Shown here one piece after another: positions 21,212 to 32,429 of a stretch of DNA of 64,000 bases; the first letter of the stretch is position 1, and each line of letters begins with the position of its first letter. The stretch spans positions 31,083,892 through 31,147,891 of the forward strand of contig CM060109.1 in assembly GCA_030522415.1 (NCBI GenBank), written 5' to 3'. The position numbers and the translations under genes were made by a program. The notes under the pieces were generated by a model. That model was not told where the DNA came from and did no database searches. It saw only the letters and a program-made list of their open reading frames with translations. The DNA is from Channallabes apus (lineage: Eukaryota; Chordata; Actinopteri; Siluriformes; Clariidae).

Positions 21212-21581
21212 TGTCATGCACACTCAGCCGCGGCCGGCACTAGGACCCGGAAGTAAGATGGTCGCGAACCTGAAAGCATAAAAGGATACAAGATGGCGCC
21301 GCACACCGCTCTGTCATTGAGTTTTGCCCATGTCATTTCGGAATCGTTCCCGTGTATGTGAGTACTCACTTTCTTGGCTTTGCTTCCAGACTGAGTGTGT
21401 GTTTATAGAACGAGGGTTAGATTGTGTCTTTCCTTTGCTCATTTATTGTGAGAGTTCTTAGATCAAATCGCCTGATTATCCTGCCCGCTCGTGTTTCATC
21501 CACGTTTGGGTTTACCATTCACGCTACAGGGCTAACTGCTAAAGCTACGTCTTTTCGGTCGTCATCAGGTTAGTTCTGACA
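21212..21581. repeat. Candidate solo LTR (370 bp)
   Basis: The block starts TGTCATGCACACTCAGC and ends GTTCTGACA, with CATAG on the left and TATAG on the right (four of five bases equal). It is more GC-rich than its surroundings and has 'gcataaaaggat' as a possible TATA region. There is no internal coding sequence on either side. A solo LTR left by recombination is the simplest reading, but no second copy is in the window. Confidence 0.45.
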
Positions 21582-22479
21582 TATAGTCATGCTACTACTT
21601 GTAACAGTGGATGTCGCAGAGTGCCGAAAAAATATGGGCATCCAAATAAGGTCTTGGGCCTTGTCCTGTTTCTGTGAATATTTTAATGCAGATGACGAGA
21701 TTTATGAGAAGCTTTTGCGATTTGATGTTGTATGTACACAGTTTGATGTAGATCTGCAAAGTTAATGGTAATAATATAAATTGAAGCTAAAAGAATCTAT
21801 CTTATTTTGTCTGCTTCTCAATTTATTCATTAAGCTAAAGTTTTAATATTCTGTAGCGTTTTTCGATGCTAGCAGGGATCTTGGAGGACGAGTGAGCTTA
21901 CTTGCTCCCCAATGCAAATGGCTGGGGAGTAGTTTATTAACTCAGCACAAGCACACATACACAGGTCAAGCACACACCCATACACACGCCCAACTTGGCC
22001 GAAGCCACTAACCTAAACATCCTTCTCTCTCATGGTAGACACAGAGGAAACCCCCGCAAGGCATGACGGTGGTCAGCCACCGCCCCGCCCACGCCACAAT
22101 TCAGTTTCACATGAATACCCATAAGTCTTAACAGTACTGTATTATAATACTCTTATAATAATTGTTAGAGTATTGTTATAATAATTTGTTTGCTCACAAT
22201 ACTTTTCACAGCACTTCATTTTTCTTAACCATAAAACGTTCCTAAATTAATATGGCAATATTTTTTTATTATATTAAAAAAAGATTTAACACTTTTTAGC
22301 AGAACTTCTGAGAACTATTTTTATAACATTTGTAGCATTTCAGTAGAAGTGCTTTAGATACATTATACATTTTATTTTATAATACATTTTGATTTGTTCC
22401 ATTATTTGAACAGTATCTATCCTTTACTATCTATCCTCACTAATTCAGTTTAGACAAGCATACTGTTTATCCAAATATA
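21582..22479. other. No gene; AT-rich with a GC-richer island and an imperfect hairpin
   Basis: About 21870-22100 is GC-richer (cttgctccccaatgcaaatg ... caccgccccgcccacgcc) and may be an unknown LTR or MITE. At 22138-22190 'ttataatactct' and 'agagtattgttataa' form an imperfect hairpin. No coding frame is supported. Confidence 0.4.
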
Positions 22480-24087
22480 CAGTGGTGTGAAAAACTATTT
22501 GCCCCCCTCCTGATTTCTTATTCTTTTGCATGTTTGTCACACAAAATGTTTCTGATCATCAAACACTTTTAACTATTAGTCAAAGATAACACAAGTAAAC
22601 ACAAAATGCAGTTTTTAAATGAGGGGTTTTATTATTTAGGGAGAAAAAAAATCCAAACCTACATGGCCCTGTGTGAAAAAGCAATTGCCCCCTGAACCTA
22701 ATAACTGGTTGGGCCACCCTTAGCAGCAATAACTGCAATCAAGTGTTTACGATAACTTGCAACGAGTCTTTTACAGTGCTCTGGAGGAATTTTGGCCCAC
22801 TCATCTTTGCAGAATTGTTGTAATTCAGCTTTATTTGAGGGTTTTCTAGCATGAACCGCCTTTTTAAGGTCATGCCACAACATCTCAATAGGATTCAGGT
22901 CAGGACTTTGACTAGGCCACTCCAAAGTCTTCATTTTGTTTTTCTTCAGCCATTCAGAGGTGTGTTTTGGGTCATTGTCCTGCTGCAGCACCCAAGATCG
23001 CTTCAGCTTGAGTTGACGAACAGATGGGCGGACATTCTCCTTCAGGATTTTTTGGTAGACAGTAGAATTCATGGTTCCATCTATCACAGCAAGCCTTCCA
23101 GGTCCTGAAGCAGCAAAACAACCCCAGACCATCACACTACCACCACCATATTTTACTGTTGGTATGATGTTCTTTTTCTGAAATGCTGCGTTACTTTTAC
23201 GCCAGATGTAATGGGACTCGCACCTTCCAAAAAGTTCAACTTTTGTCTCGTCGGTCCACAAGGTATTTTCCCAAAAGTCTTGGCAATCATTGAGATGCTT
23301 TTTAGCAAAATTGAGACGAGCCTTAATGTTCTTTTTGCTTAAAAGTAGTTTGCGCCTTGGAAATCTGCCATGCAGGCCGTTTTTGCCCAGTCTCTTTCTT
23401 ATGGTGGAGTCGTGAACACTGACCTTAATTGAGGCAAGTGAGGCCTGCAGTTCTTTAGATGTTGTCCTGGGGTCTTTTGTGGCCTCTCGGATGAGTTGTC
23501 TCTGTGCTCTTGGGGTAATTTTGGTCGGCCGGCCACTCCTCGGAAGGTTCACCACTGTTCTATGTTTTTGCCATTTGTGGATAATGGCTATCACTGTGGT
23601 TCACTGGAGTCCCAAAGTTTTAGAAATGGCTTTATAACCTTTACCAGACTGATAGATCTCAATTACTTTTGTTCTCATTTGTTCCTGAATTTCTTTGGAT
23701 CTTGGCATGATGTCTAGCTTTTGAGGTGCTTTTGGTCTACTTCTCTGTGTCAGGTAGCTCCTATTTAAGTCATTTCTTGATTGAAACAGGTGTAGCAGTA
23801 ATCAGGCCCTGGGGTGACTACAGAAATTGAACTGAGGTGTGATAAACCACAGTTAAGTTATTTTTTAACAAGGGGGGCAATCACTTTTTCACACAGGGCC
23901 ATGTAGATTTGGAGTTTTTTTTCTCCCTTAATAACGTAAACCTTCATTTAAAAACTGCATTTTATGTTCAATTATGTTATCTTTGACTAATAGTTAACAG
24001 TTTTTGATGAGCAGAAACATTTAAGTGTGACAAACATGTAAAAGAATAAGAAATCAGTAAGGGGGCAAATAGTTTTTCACACCACTG
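22480..24087 (-). mobile_element. Tc1-A: full-length Tc1-like transposon (1608 bp)
   Basis: The element starts cagtggtgtgaaaaactatt and ends with its complement, between TA dinucleotides at 22478-22479 and 24088-24089. The inverted repeats extend roughly 200 bp, as in IR/DR-type Tc1 elements. Its single gene is on the minus strand. It is a close relative of Tc1-B (38268-39887), which lies in the opposite orientation. Confidence 0.95.
22698..23708 (-). pseudogene. Tc1-A transposase, stop at codon 36 and 4-codon deletion
   Basis: From ATG at 23708 the frame shows the first helix-turn-helix (MRTKVIEIYQSGKGYKAISK), then TGA at codon 36 (23601-23603), and continues open to 22698. The linker is PRSGRPTKITPRA. 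The catalytic residues are WTDETKVELFG, QQDNDPKH and SPDLNPIEMLWHDLK. Tc1-B has KSTS between the second Asp and the Glu; Tc1-A lacks those four residues, so the spacing drops from 34 to 30 and the enzyme is probably inactive. The C-terminal end (GGPTSY then stop) is normal. Confidence 0.9.
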
Positions 24088-26460
24088 TATATTTTTTAAC
24101 TACATACCATAACTGTGTTAGTTATATATCTAACATGGCTAATCTAACTACAGTAACTAACTACTGTAGCTAACACTATCCATGATATTAGCAAATTTTA
24201 TTTCTTTTTATGCACACATACAGTACATACACTGACAATTTGCTAATTTTTAATTTTTTTTTGCCAGCTGCATTTTTATTTATTATTATTATTATTTTTT
24301 TTACTATATAACATCTGCAATACTGTATTAATTTATAGGTATAATTACATACATTTTCCCTATTATCCCCTCCCCTTATTGCTTTTTGTCTAACTTGCTG
24401 CTGCTGTAACACAATATTTTCCCTCACGCGATCAATAAAATCTGACTGTCTGTCTGTCTATCTGTCTATCTATCTTAATTAATGCACAAATAAAACCTCA
24501 CATTACCCTGGTTACACTGTACAGTTTCTTAATACTAACATAAGCTATCTCCGGCTAATTTAAGTTCTTTAGCATTACCTTACTAAAACTAGACTGCTGG
24601 CAAGTGAGTTAACATTAACTAGATGACATATTACCCAGCTAACAGGATAGCTAGCCGGCATTATTTTAATTTGCCAGTGGGAGTAGTTACTGAGTTGCTT
24701 TCATGAATCTTCAGCTTTAAATTAACATTAGCCATATTTTAGGAACTATGCAATGGGTTAAATACAACCCAATTTTAATAGTAGTAAACATTAGCTCCAA
24801 ATACACTTTAAAATATAACTTGGAACATTTTTTAATATCAGTTTACATAGACATTTTAATTAATCATGGTTGTTATTGTCAGATTTAACAGATTAATAAG
24901 ATTATTTTTTGTCACCTTGAAAGTCCCATGCAACCCCAGGCTTACAGTACATTTCTACAGTGGCACTAAGGTTAAGTAAATTAATTAGTAGTTGTTAGCT
25001 AATTGTTTGGCTGCAGTTATAGCTGCAAAGTTGTGTAGAACATGATTATGTGGAATATCAACTTCGAACAAACTCAACCTTTTTTCCCCATATTGCCACT
25101 ACCACTAGGCTTCACTGTAGAAAAAAATTCAGGTATTCATCAAATATGGCTCTTTATGCCAAGCAAAATGTTCCATCTTTGAAGACTCCAAGCAGAAAGT
25201 CACATCTGTAATGGCTTTATTCTAATCACTGTTCCCCCAAAAAGCCAGCTTTATAGAGTGTCATAAAAAGCTTGTTTCATTTTTGCTGTGATACAGTAGC
25301 TCACCTTATTGAGTATTACCACTGGCCACCTGGCTGCCTTTCCCCCTGGTTATCCATGTTTGGTAGAGAGTCTCCTTGTGTGATTTTGGTGATTAGGATG
25401 TGCCATACTTTTATATGCTGATTTTTTGTTTTATGGTGTTTGGGATTCTGGGTCTGGAGTATTTTGATGACCAACCTGATAACTATCCAGCACTCTGCTT
25501 GTTTTGTTTTGGCATTTTTTGATACTGTAGCTCATTGGTCTTCATAATGCTGCTTGTCTAGGTTGATCTATAAGAGTCTGTGGAAGAAAAATCAAGGGCA
25601 TGCATATTCACAGTATATTGAACTCATATACATTTTACCTGCATAGAGGCAGACTCCACTTAAATAATGATGTGTCTTCTTATGGTAATTGGTTGCAGCA
25701 GAACTTCAATATTAATAGGTTCTAGTTTAGTGATAATTAGAAATAGTAATTAAAAGCAAAATGTGACAAAGTTTTACTTACTTACTTACTTACTTACTTA
25801 ATTAATTAATTAATAGCAATGAATGAGATTAGCACCCACTGATAGCTAATTAGTATCAAGTCCAAAATTTGTGCCAGTTGATGAAATTTGTCATAACTTT
25901 GTTCTAAAAATATTTATTAGGCATGGTGTTTAAAGGCCTTTGTGAAGAACAACTGAATTATAAACATCAACAGTATAAGAGTTCTTGTTTCCAAAACTGA
26001 ATCCATGAGGTTAACACCTGGCTTTAAATAGAGCCAGGTGTTAAATGTTGCAGGGACACAAAAACACTTTCACAGTAGATAACCTATACAATCTTTAAAT
26101 TTTAATATGTGCTTTTAATTAAATCACATCAAATCAAGTATTTGGTTGCATACGGTGATTTGAATTGTGCATATTTTCATGTTCAGGATTCCAAGGACCT
26201 CAGGATATCAGTTTTTTTTTTTTTTTTTTTTTTTACTGTATCTGGTTGGTGAGATATGGGCAGTTTGTTTAAGAGGAGGGCATTGAAAAAAGTGAAATCT
26301 ACTTTTATAATATGTAAATAAGGATTTTATGATGTTGTAAGAATGATGGAACCCTTAGCTTCAATTGGCCAGGATTTCCCCTAAAAATAACTTTTTATAG
26401 CAAAAGAATACATATGTTTTTATCATAAATAGAGTAAACACCTTTATTAGTGTTCGAGTC
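24088..26460. other. No gene seen; AT-rich sequence with small repeats
   Basis: Between 24200 and 24475 an AT-rich stretch ends 'atcaataaaatctgactg' and a TCTG/TCTA microsatellite (24445-24473), the look of an old retroposon tail. A TTAC/TTAA run lies at 25776-25815 and a poly-T of 23 at 26211-26233. Nothing coding or RNA-like is supported. Confidence 0.6.
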
Positions 26461-26465
26461 ACAAG

Positions 26466-26792
26466 ATGGCGCCGGTGTGTGTGGCTTGCCGTTTTCTGCT
26501 GACTTTGCTTTTTGGATTATTGTTGTTTTTGTCACTTGTCACTCAAAAAGTTAACTCTCTGTTGGTGTATGATCGCCAAACACTCTTGAACCTTCGGCCT
26601 GCTGTGGAAAATTTTACACGGTTTGAGAATAATGAGCAAAATTACTTCCCCCCACTGCTATCGGGAATACCTGCTCACCTCTACCGCTGTGCAGTTCCAG
26701 GTCGCCAAGTGAAGCTTAAAGCCTGTTTGGCGTGTTTTCCTGAGACTTTCCGATCGAGCTATGGAACTGACCAGTACCGTATTATACAGTAG
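26466..26792 (+). pseudogene. L2-B ORF start, truncated by deletion
   Basis: A frame from ATG at 26466 has a hydrophobic N-terminal stretch (FLLTLLFGLLLFLSLVTQ), then LLVYDRQTLLNLR and FPPLLSGIPAHLYRC. The sequence then jumps into a different segment, so the endonuclease domain expected next is almost wholly missing, and a stop follows. Confidence 0.6.
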
Positions 26793-26850
26793 GTTTCACG
26801 GACGTGGTACCCGGCCTCATACCTGTGGTTGGCTCGGATGAATTTTCTCG

Positions 26851-27226
26851 ATGAATTACTCCTCCACCGCTGCTCAGTTCTCTGATGCGTTTAACCGGAG
26901 CTGTGATGATGACATCTCGGAGTACACTTCTGTTGCTGGCTTCAACACTGAGACACTAGCATCCTGGTTCCATTCCACCTGTAAGGCTGCCTTGGACTCT
27001 GTGGCTCCATTAAAAATCAGGCGCCCGAAAGTTAAATCCGAACCCTGGTTAAACGACGAGACTCGTGCTGTCAGACGTGAGTGTCGAAAAGTGGAACGCA
27101 AATGTAAAAAGGACAAATTACAAGTGTCTTTTATTTCGTTGAGAGATTGTTGGCGTCTTTATCAGAAAACTGTTAAAGCGGCAAAAACCAAACATTACTC
27201 TGACTTAATTTTAGCAAACTGTCATA
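26851..27226 (+). pseudogene. L2-B, linker between endonuclease and RT
   Basis: The frame contains AALDSVAPLKIRRPKVKSEP, PWLNDETRAVRRECRKVER and AAKTKHYSDLILANCH, typical of the L2/CR1 linker. The codons for Cys-His end at 27224-27226 and the frame would continue with Lys-Pro-His at 35725, showing exactly what was interrupted. Confidence 0.8.
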
Positions 27227-27252
27227 CAGTGGTTACAAAATCGGAGCGTCGT
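27227..27252 (+). repeat. Left terminal inverted repeat of the 8.5-kb unit
   Basis: Fifteen bases (CAGTGGTTACAAAAT) pair perfectly with 35710-35724, followed by about ten partly matching bases (GGA and GG/CG positions). The first seven bases equal those of the Tc1-A and Tc1-B ends (CAGTGGT). Confidence 0.85.
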
Positions 27253-27722
27253 ATGTAACGTCGCCGCCGCATTACGGGATGTGCATTTGCTGTGCATTTG
27301 CTGGCTTTTACCACTGAGTGGCGCTATATAACTACAGACTGACGCCTCATGCCTTAGTTCATTCTCTGCCTCAATAATACATGTAATAGCCGATAACATC
27401 AAGTGAAACACTGTAGTTGACCGAATTCATAATCACAGTACTATAATTACAGTACAAATGTAGAATTCAAATTAAATAAAATCTTATTAAGATCAAATTT
27501 AAGCACAATAAATATTAACACAGTGAGCCTTTAGATTTTATCACGTGTAATTAGAAAAGAAGTGTGTAGGGTTTTATTTAAATATAAATTTCTAAACCAA
27601 TAAGATCAAATAACACCAAGTTATTATTATAACAGGCGTACTTCGTCACTTATCAAAGACGTACACTTGCTTTCAAAGAAGTCGAGTGGCTTATTAACGT
27701 CTCTGGTGTGCCTTGGCTCTAA

Positions 27723-27796
27723 GTGGCCGCTTGGTGTAGCGGATAGAACACTCGGTTAGTGATCTACAAAGCGCCGGCTCGAATCCCGAGTGATGT
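27723..27796 (+). repeat. tRNA-like sequence in left arm
   Basis: It has an A-box-like ttggtgtagcggatagaac and a B-box-like ggctcgaatccc about 40 bases apart. The stems do not form a convincing cloverleaf and the D and anticodon regions are irregular, so a working tRNA gene is unlikely. Related copies are at 31246-31313 (spacer) and 35163-35236 (right arm, inverted). Confidence 0.55.
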
Positions 27797-28229
27797 TTTA
27801 AAATTGTTTTATTTTAAAACTAAATAAAATGTTTTAAGTGCGCTTAAGGTAGAGTCTTATAAAGGCTATGTAGACTTATATAGTTTTATTATATATTTTT
27901 TGCACATTAATCTGAGTCCTCATCTGTTAGATCTGTTTAGTTTTTTTTTTCCTGCCGGGACGAATGCGCGGTTCCATCCCTTTCCCGCCTATTCAGGGAG
28001 CCTACGGAGTGAGCGATTAACCATAGTCGAATCGATTGGTGTGCGTCCAACTCACGTTACTCGTGTGCTATTAATGCCGGCTGGTGATAATTAACGTTAA
28101 TATGATCTCGGGCTTGCTCACGATGCTCAACATCTATAAAAATAGCAAAGTATTGTGTATAGAGTGATAAAAAAAACTATCTAACGCATGTTAGAAAACA
28201 TAATTTCCTGCATTTTTTTTCTGCTTCAG

Positions 28230-28350
28230 GAGTCAGTCTGTTCTGAGACAGTGAGAGTAGAGGAAGGGGCAGGTTCAGGACCAGGGAGGGAGCCGGAGAC
28301 AGCAGAACAAAGAGATGATATTGCCAGCACCAGCACAGGGAGCACAGTTT
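28230..28350 (+). pseudogene. Exon-like acidic segment, possible hAT/ZMYM-like fragment (left arm)
   Basis: After a pyrimidine tract and 'ctgcttcag' (a good 3' splice site), the frame reads SETVRVEEGAGSGPGREPET then AEQRDDIASTSTGS. Acidic Ser/Thr-rich linkers like this occur near the N-terminus of hAT-derived zinc-finger proteins. The inverted copy is at about 34610-34731. The family link is inference from composition and the neighbouring SGAEKRK segment. Confidence 0.35.
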
Positions 28351-28560
28351 TTAGTTTAGATCTCATGTTTACATTTTATTGTATGTTGATGGCTTGACTG
28401 TAAACAACATAAACAATGCAATAAATTTATAAAAATATATATTTATTGTCCCCCCTGTATATGTATTTATTGTCCCCCCCTGCTGTTAAATGAAATTTGC
28501 GTTATTTTACGTTAATGTTACGTTATTACATTATTAACGTCGACAGAATAAAGTAAAGTT

Positions 28561-28665
28561 TTATTTCTGGAATTGATGCACGGGCTTCATCTTAGGCTTT
28601 TTTTTCTTTCGGTTCTTTCGTTTCTCAGCGCCGGACTGTTGATGTCTCTTTCCAGGACCAGGCAT
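28561..28665 (-). pseudogene. Short frame with SGAEKRK motif (left arm)
   Basis: A 34-residue frame from ATG at 28665 has MPGPGKRHQQSGAEKRKNRK followed by a Lys-rich run. SGAEKRK-type starts are familiar from hAT-like transposases and related zinc-finger proteins. It points towards the acidic exon-like segment at 28230-28350, which is on the other strand, so the two are not one gene in this order. The inverted copy is at 34318-34422. Confidence 0.35.
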
Positions 28666-29509
28666 ATCGTTCAATTATTACAATTCTTTTGGCCAAATAC
28701 TGTAGGCAGCCGTAACAGAGGTGAGGGCGCGCGCGTCATCACGTGTGCTTAGCCGACTCTGCGTTCACCGTAAACTTCAATATAGACGTTTATATTTTTG
28801 TTTATTTGTATATGTATGTTATTAATATTAATTTTTTAGAGATTGTGTGTGTGCGTGCACGGAGAGTTTGTGTTGATAAGTGTATGTGGATAAGTTGATA
28901 AGTGTATCAGAAAACATTAAAATGTTCATTTGAATTAAAATGACACACACACGTCTGTATATACAGTATATCAATTACATATATATCCATTTCATTAGTT
29001 CGTTCATTCTATTTGAAACTTCGGATGTTTTTTTTTTTTTTTTTTTTTGGTTTGGTTAGATTAGTTCTGAACTCGCTTCCGTGAAACTATCGCTAAAACA
29101 ATGTACTGAGCCCTCCTGAGGATATAAAGCTTTATTATTGTGTTTGGATAAATAATCAGATCTACCACAGCAGATAATAAACTATGGTGTGTCATAACCG
29201 AAGCAAACACCACGATTATACCTCGTTTCGTTTGACAGGAACGTGGTTCACTTGGCCGCTGTGTATTATAAACCTGTGGAATGTTTCACTGTTTATGTTC
29301 ACATAAGAGGAATAAAAGCGAGTGAAATGTGGAAATGATGAGGACTAAACCAATGATTTCGGTAACTCCACTGAGTGTAACATCTGCATAGTGACACTGA
29401 ACATCTTCACTTTTCCGTTTACCTCTGAAAAAAAAGCTGTATTTAGTTTGTTTATATTTAGAGTTTTTATAACAGTAAAAGAAGTATGCGCGCGCACGCA
29501 CACACATAG

Positions 29510-29541
<32 letters not shown>

Positions 29542-31245
29542 ACCTCCCTTGAGCCCTGCGTCTGTCGGATTTCAGCTGTCACGGGGTGGAAAGACTTTGA
29601 AGCAGTTTATATATGAATCTAAGCTTGAACTTATCAGCATTGTAAATATATAATACTTTTCAAATAAAATCGCTATTACTTTGACCCTGAAGTTTAGTTT
29701 AGCACACACAAAAAACAGAAAAGTAATTTCTGGTAAATCAACGGAATGTGTAGTATTTACAGTAATTCATTAAAAAATGAATATACATTGTACAGTACAC
29801 GGTAAACACGGGAAAGATTACAAAATGAAAAAACAAACAGTGTCTACTTTATAAACAGCTTAGTATGTGCGTCGAGATGCTGAAATCCCTTGCATGTTTT
29901 TGCTTCCAAGTGGAGAGATATTTGACCGATAGCCTAGAACAAAAGATCTATAGGTGTGATCACAACCCCCTCCGACCGACCGTGCCATCAATCACTGACC
30001 ACCTCAGAAGTTCCCTCCAATGTATGGCTGCAATACTTGTTTTGCAAGTATTTTTAACACCATTCAAAGGCTTACAAGTTCCATTCAACCTATAATGATG
30101 TCTCCACATGTTAATATATTCCTAAAATTTATATATTACAAGTTGATAAACTGATCTGCGGTAGCGGAAAAATCCGCTGAAAAAATGACAGGCTAAAGCG
30201 CACGCGCACTCACACACAGACATACACAGACACACCTCCCTTGAGCCCTCGGTAAACATCCAAGCACTGAGGCACGCAAATCCCCTGACCACAATAAGGT
30301 GGCAATCCCTCAGGGGGGAAGATGAAAAATACAAATTAAATAAATAAAACAAAATAAAATATCCTTAATCCAGATTTTATCAATCAACGACATAATATTG
30401 ATCTTAGCTGGATGGTCTAATTCTCAAAACCGTTTAACCTAAAGAAAAACTTAACACACTATAACTAGAATATTTACAAAACTGAAAGGTTGTCTTATGT
30501 ATAATAAAAAAACCTCATAACTCAAAAAGATCATATTATGTTTTTATATATTTTTTTAGATTTTTTTTAATAGTAACTGAACAGCTCTCTTCTCTCCAAT
30601 CCACTCCTAAACCACAGTCTCCTATTTCTCTGTGCGTGCTCTGGAGCCTGTGAATGAATACACGCAGCGGAGGTTTTGTAAACTGTAGAGATACAATAAT
30701 TTTACTGCTGGAAAATCAGCATTTTATCTAATTTGAAATATAAACCTAATATTATCTGTTACTTAATATATTTTCTTTTGATGATGACCATAACAGCCTA
30801 CTGCATTTCATTATTTATAATAACACAAAAACAATATTACAATATTTGATATTTTAATATAAACTCGGTATCATTATCCTCCTTGTGTATGTGTAAAATA
30901 CATTTGATTTGTTCTATTTTTTATTCTGATAGTGTGCTCAATTTGTTTCTAGTAATTTATATATTTAAATTCGGATGCCTTTTACTGTTACAAATTTAAC
31001 TCTTTGCAAAATAATAAAAATGTGTCTTGCTGTACAAGCCCTTGTGTTGTTGTTTGTGCTGCTGTTCTTTAATAATACCAATAATCAGATACAAACAGTC
31101 TGTCTAAACGAAAATTAAGCAATGCTTCTTAACTCATCATTATGTGGATATTTTTCATGTTCGTTGGATAAAGTATGTACTGTAATGATTTGGTCTACTC
31201 TGTACTGTATGTGTGTGAGAAAGAGGGGTGTCGCGGTCGTGAAAT

Positions 31246-31313
31246 AGGTTGGTGTAGTGGTTAGAGCGCTCGGTCAGGGATTTACAAAGCGGCGGTTCAA
31301 ATCCTGGATGATG
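31246..31313 (+). repeat. tRNA-like sequence in spacer
   Basis: The sequence ggttggtgtagtggttagag (A box) and ggcggttcaaatcc (B box) match pol III promoter elements better than the arm copies do. The following gttttaaaattttttt is shared with 27797-27815, so all copies derive from the same repeat, perhaps a SINE head. Confidence 0.55.
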
Positions 31314-31467
31314 CTGTTTTAAAATTTTTTTCTATTTTAATTTTACTCAGCAAACAAACAGCAAACAAAAAAAATTATTATTCAGATCACGATATGCAAC
31401 CGTAATGAGTCCCTTAACCGGCTTATACAGCTGGCATGTGACCAACGTATTTAACCGTGATGAGTCC

Positions 31468-31528
31468 ATAAAATCAGTAGCAGCTAATAATTACTAATTA
31501 CTTTAGTTAATGCTGCTACTGATTTTAT
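31468..31528. repeat. 17-bp perfect hairpin near the palindrome centre
   Basis: ataaaatcagtagcagc and gctgctactgattttat are exact complements with a 27-base loop. The midpoint (31498) is about 20 bases from the midpoint of the two arms (31478). Confidence 0.9.
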
Positions 31529-32363
31529 TCCAGCTTACCTGTTCAGGTTGATTGCGATTCTTTTTAAAATATTGTCTCAGTTTTATATGTTGTTCGTCTT
31601 AATGTTTGTCTTCTTTTCACTTGGCAACACTCAAATGCAAATTATTCACCGTGAATCAGCTGTTCTCACCTATCCATTCAGAGAAACTGAATGAGCTGAA
31701 ATGAGCCTTTGTTTCACGACCGCGACACCCCTCTTTCTCACGCACATACAGTACAGAGTAGACCAAATCATTACAGTACATACTTTATCCAACGAACATG
31801 AAAAATATCCACATAATGATGAGTTAAGAAGCATTGCTTAATTTTCGTTTAGACAGACTGTTTGTATCTGATTATTGGTATTATTAAAGAACAGCAGCAC
31901 AAACAACAACACAAGGGCTTGTACAGCAAAGAGTTAAATTTGTAACAGTAAAAGGCATCCGAATTTAAATATATAAATTACTAGAAACAAATTGAGCACA
32001 CTATCAGAATAAAAAATAGAACAAATCAAATGTATTTTACACATACACAAGGAGGATAATGATACCGAGTTTATATTAAAATATCAAATATTGTAATATT
32101 GTTTTTGTGTTATTATAAATAATGAAATGCAGTAGGCTGTTATGGTCATCATCAAAAGAAAATATATTAAGTAACAGATAATATTAGGTTTATATTTCAA
32201 ATTAGATAAAATGCTGATTTTCCAGCAGTAAAATTATTGTATCTCTACAGTTTACAAAACCTCCGCTGCGTGTATTCATTCACAGGCTCCAGAGCACGCA
32301 CAGAGAAATAGGAGACTGAGGTTTAGGAGTGGATTGGAGAGAAGAGAGCTGTTCAGTTACTAT

Positions 32364-32369
32364 AAAAAA

Positions 32370-32425
<56 letters not shown>
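32364..32425. repeat. Poly-A and (AT)n run present only in the right arm
   Basis: About 24 A followed by some 19 AT units occupy the position where the left arm has tatatttttttagatttttt. This is a microsatellite expansion after the arms were formed. Confidence 0.9.

Positions 32426-32429
<4 letters not shown>

Larger units (their letters stand above)
26461..27226 (+). mobile_element. L2-B, 5' part
   Basis: The copy opens with caagatggcgccggtgtgtg, then two partial frames, and stops at the TA where the 8.5-kb unit inserted. The second part is 35727-37720. AGTGTTC precedes the 5' end (26449-26455) and follows the tail (37718-37724), a possible 7-bp target duplication. Confidence 0.8.
27573..31244 (+). 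repeat. Left arm of the giant palindrome
   Basis: This 3672-bp arm matches 31712-35384 in reverse complement from tttatttaaatataaatttc on the outside to 'cgcggtcgtgaaa' on the inside. Differences seen by eye are scattered substitutions and short indels, for example a duplicated 'tatttattgtcccccc' phrase near 28440-28485. Short frames at 27900, 28188, 29286, 29865 and 30122 are repeated in the other arm, but none has a recognised domain. Confidence 0.9.
31245..31711. other. Spacer at the centre of the palindrome
   Basis: The 467 bases contain a tRNA-like element (31246-31313), two related phrases 'aaccgt(a/g)atgagtcc' about 45 bases apart, and a perfect 17-bp hairpin (31468-31484 with 31512-31528). 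No coding frame is present. It keeps the arms from forming an uninterrupted palindrome. Confidence 0.75.

Noticed and set aside
26466..26792. A host membrane protein because of the hydrophobic N-terminus
   Set aside because: The following VYDRQTLLNLR and the position at the 5' end of L2-B mark it as LINE sequence.
27723..27796. A functional tRNA gene
   Set aside because: A and B boxes are present, but the acceptor and anticodon stems do not pair well, and related copies share non-tRNA flanking sequence.
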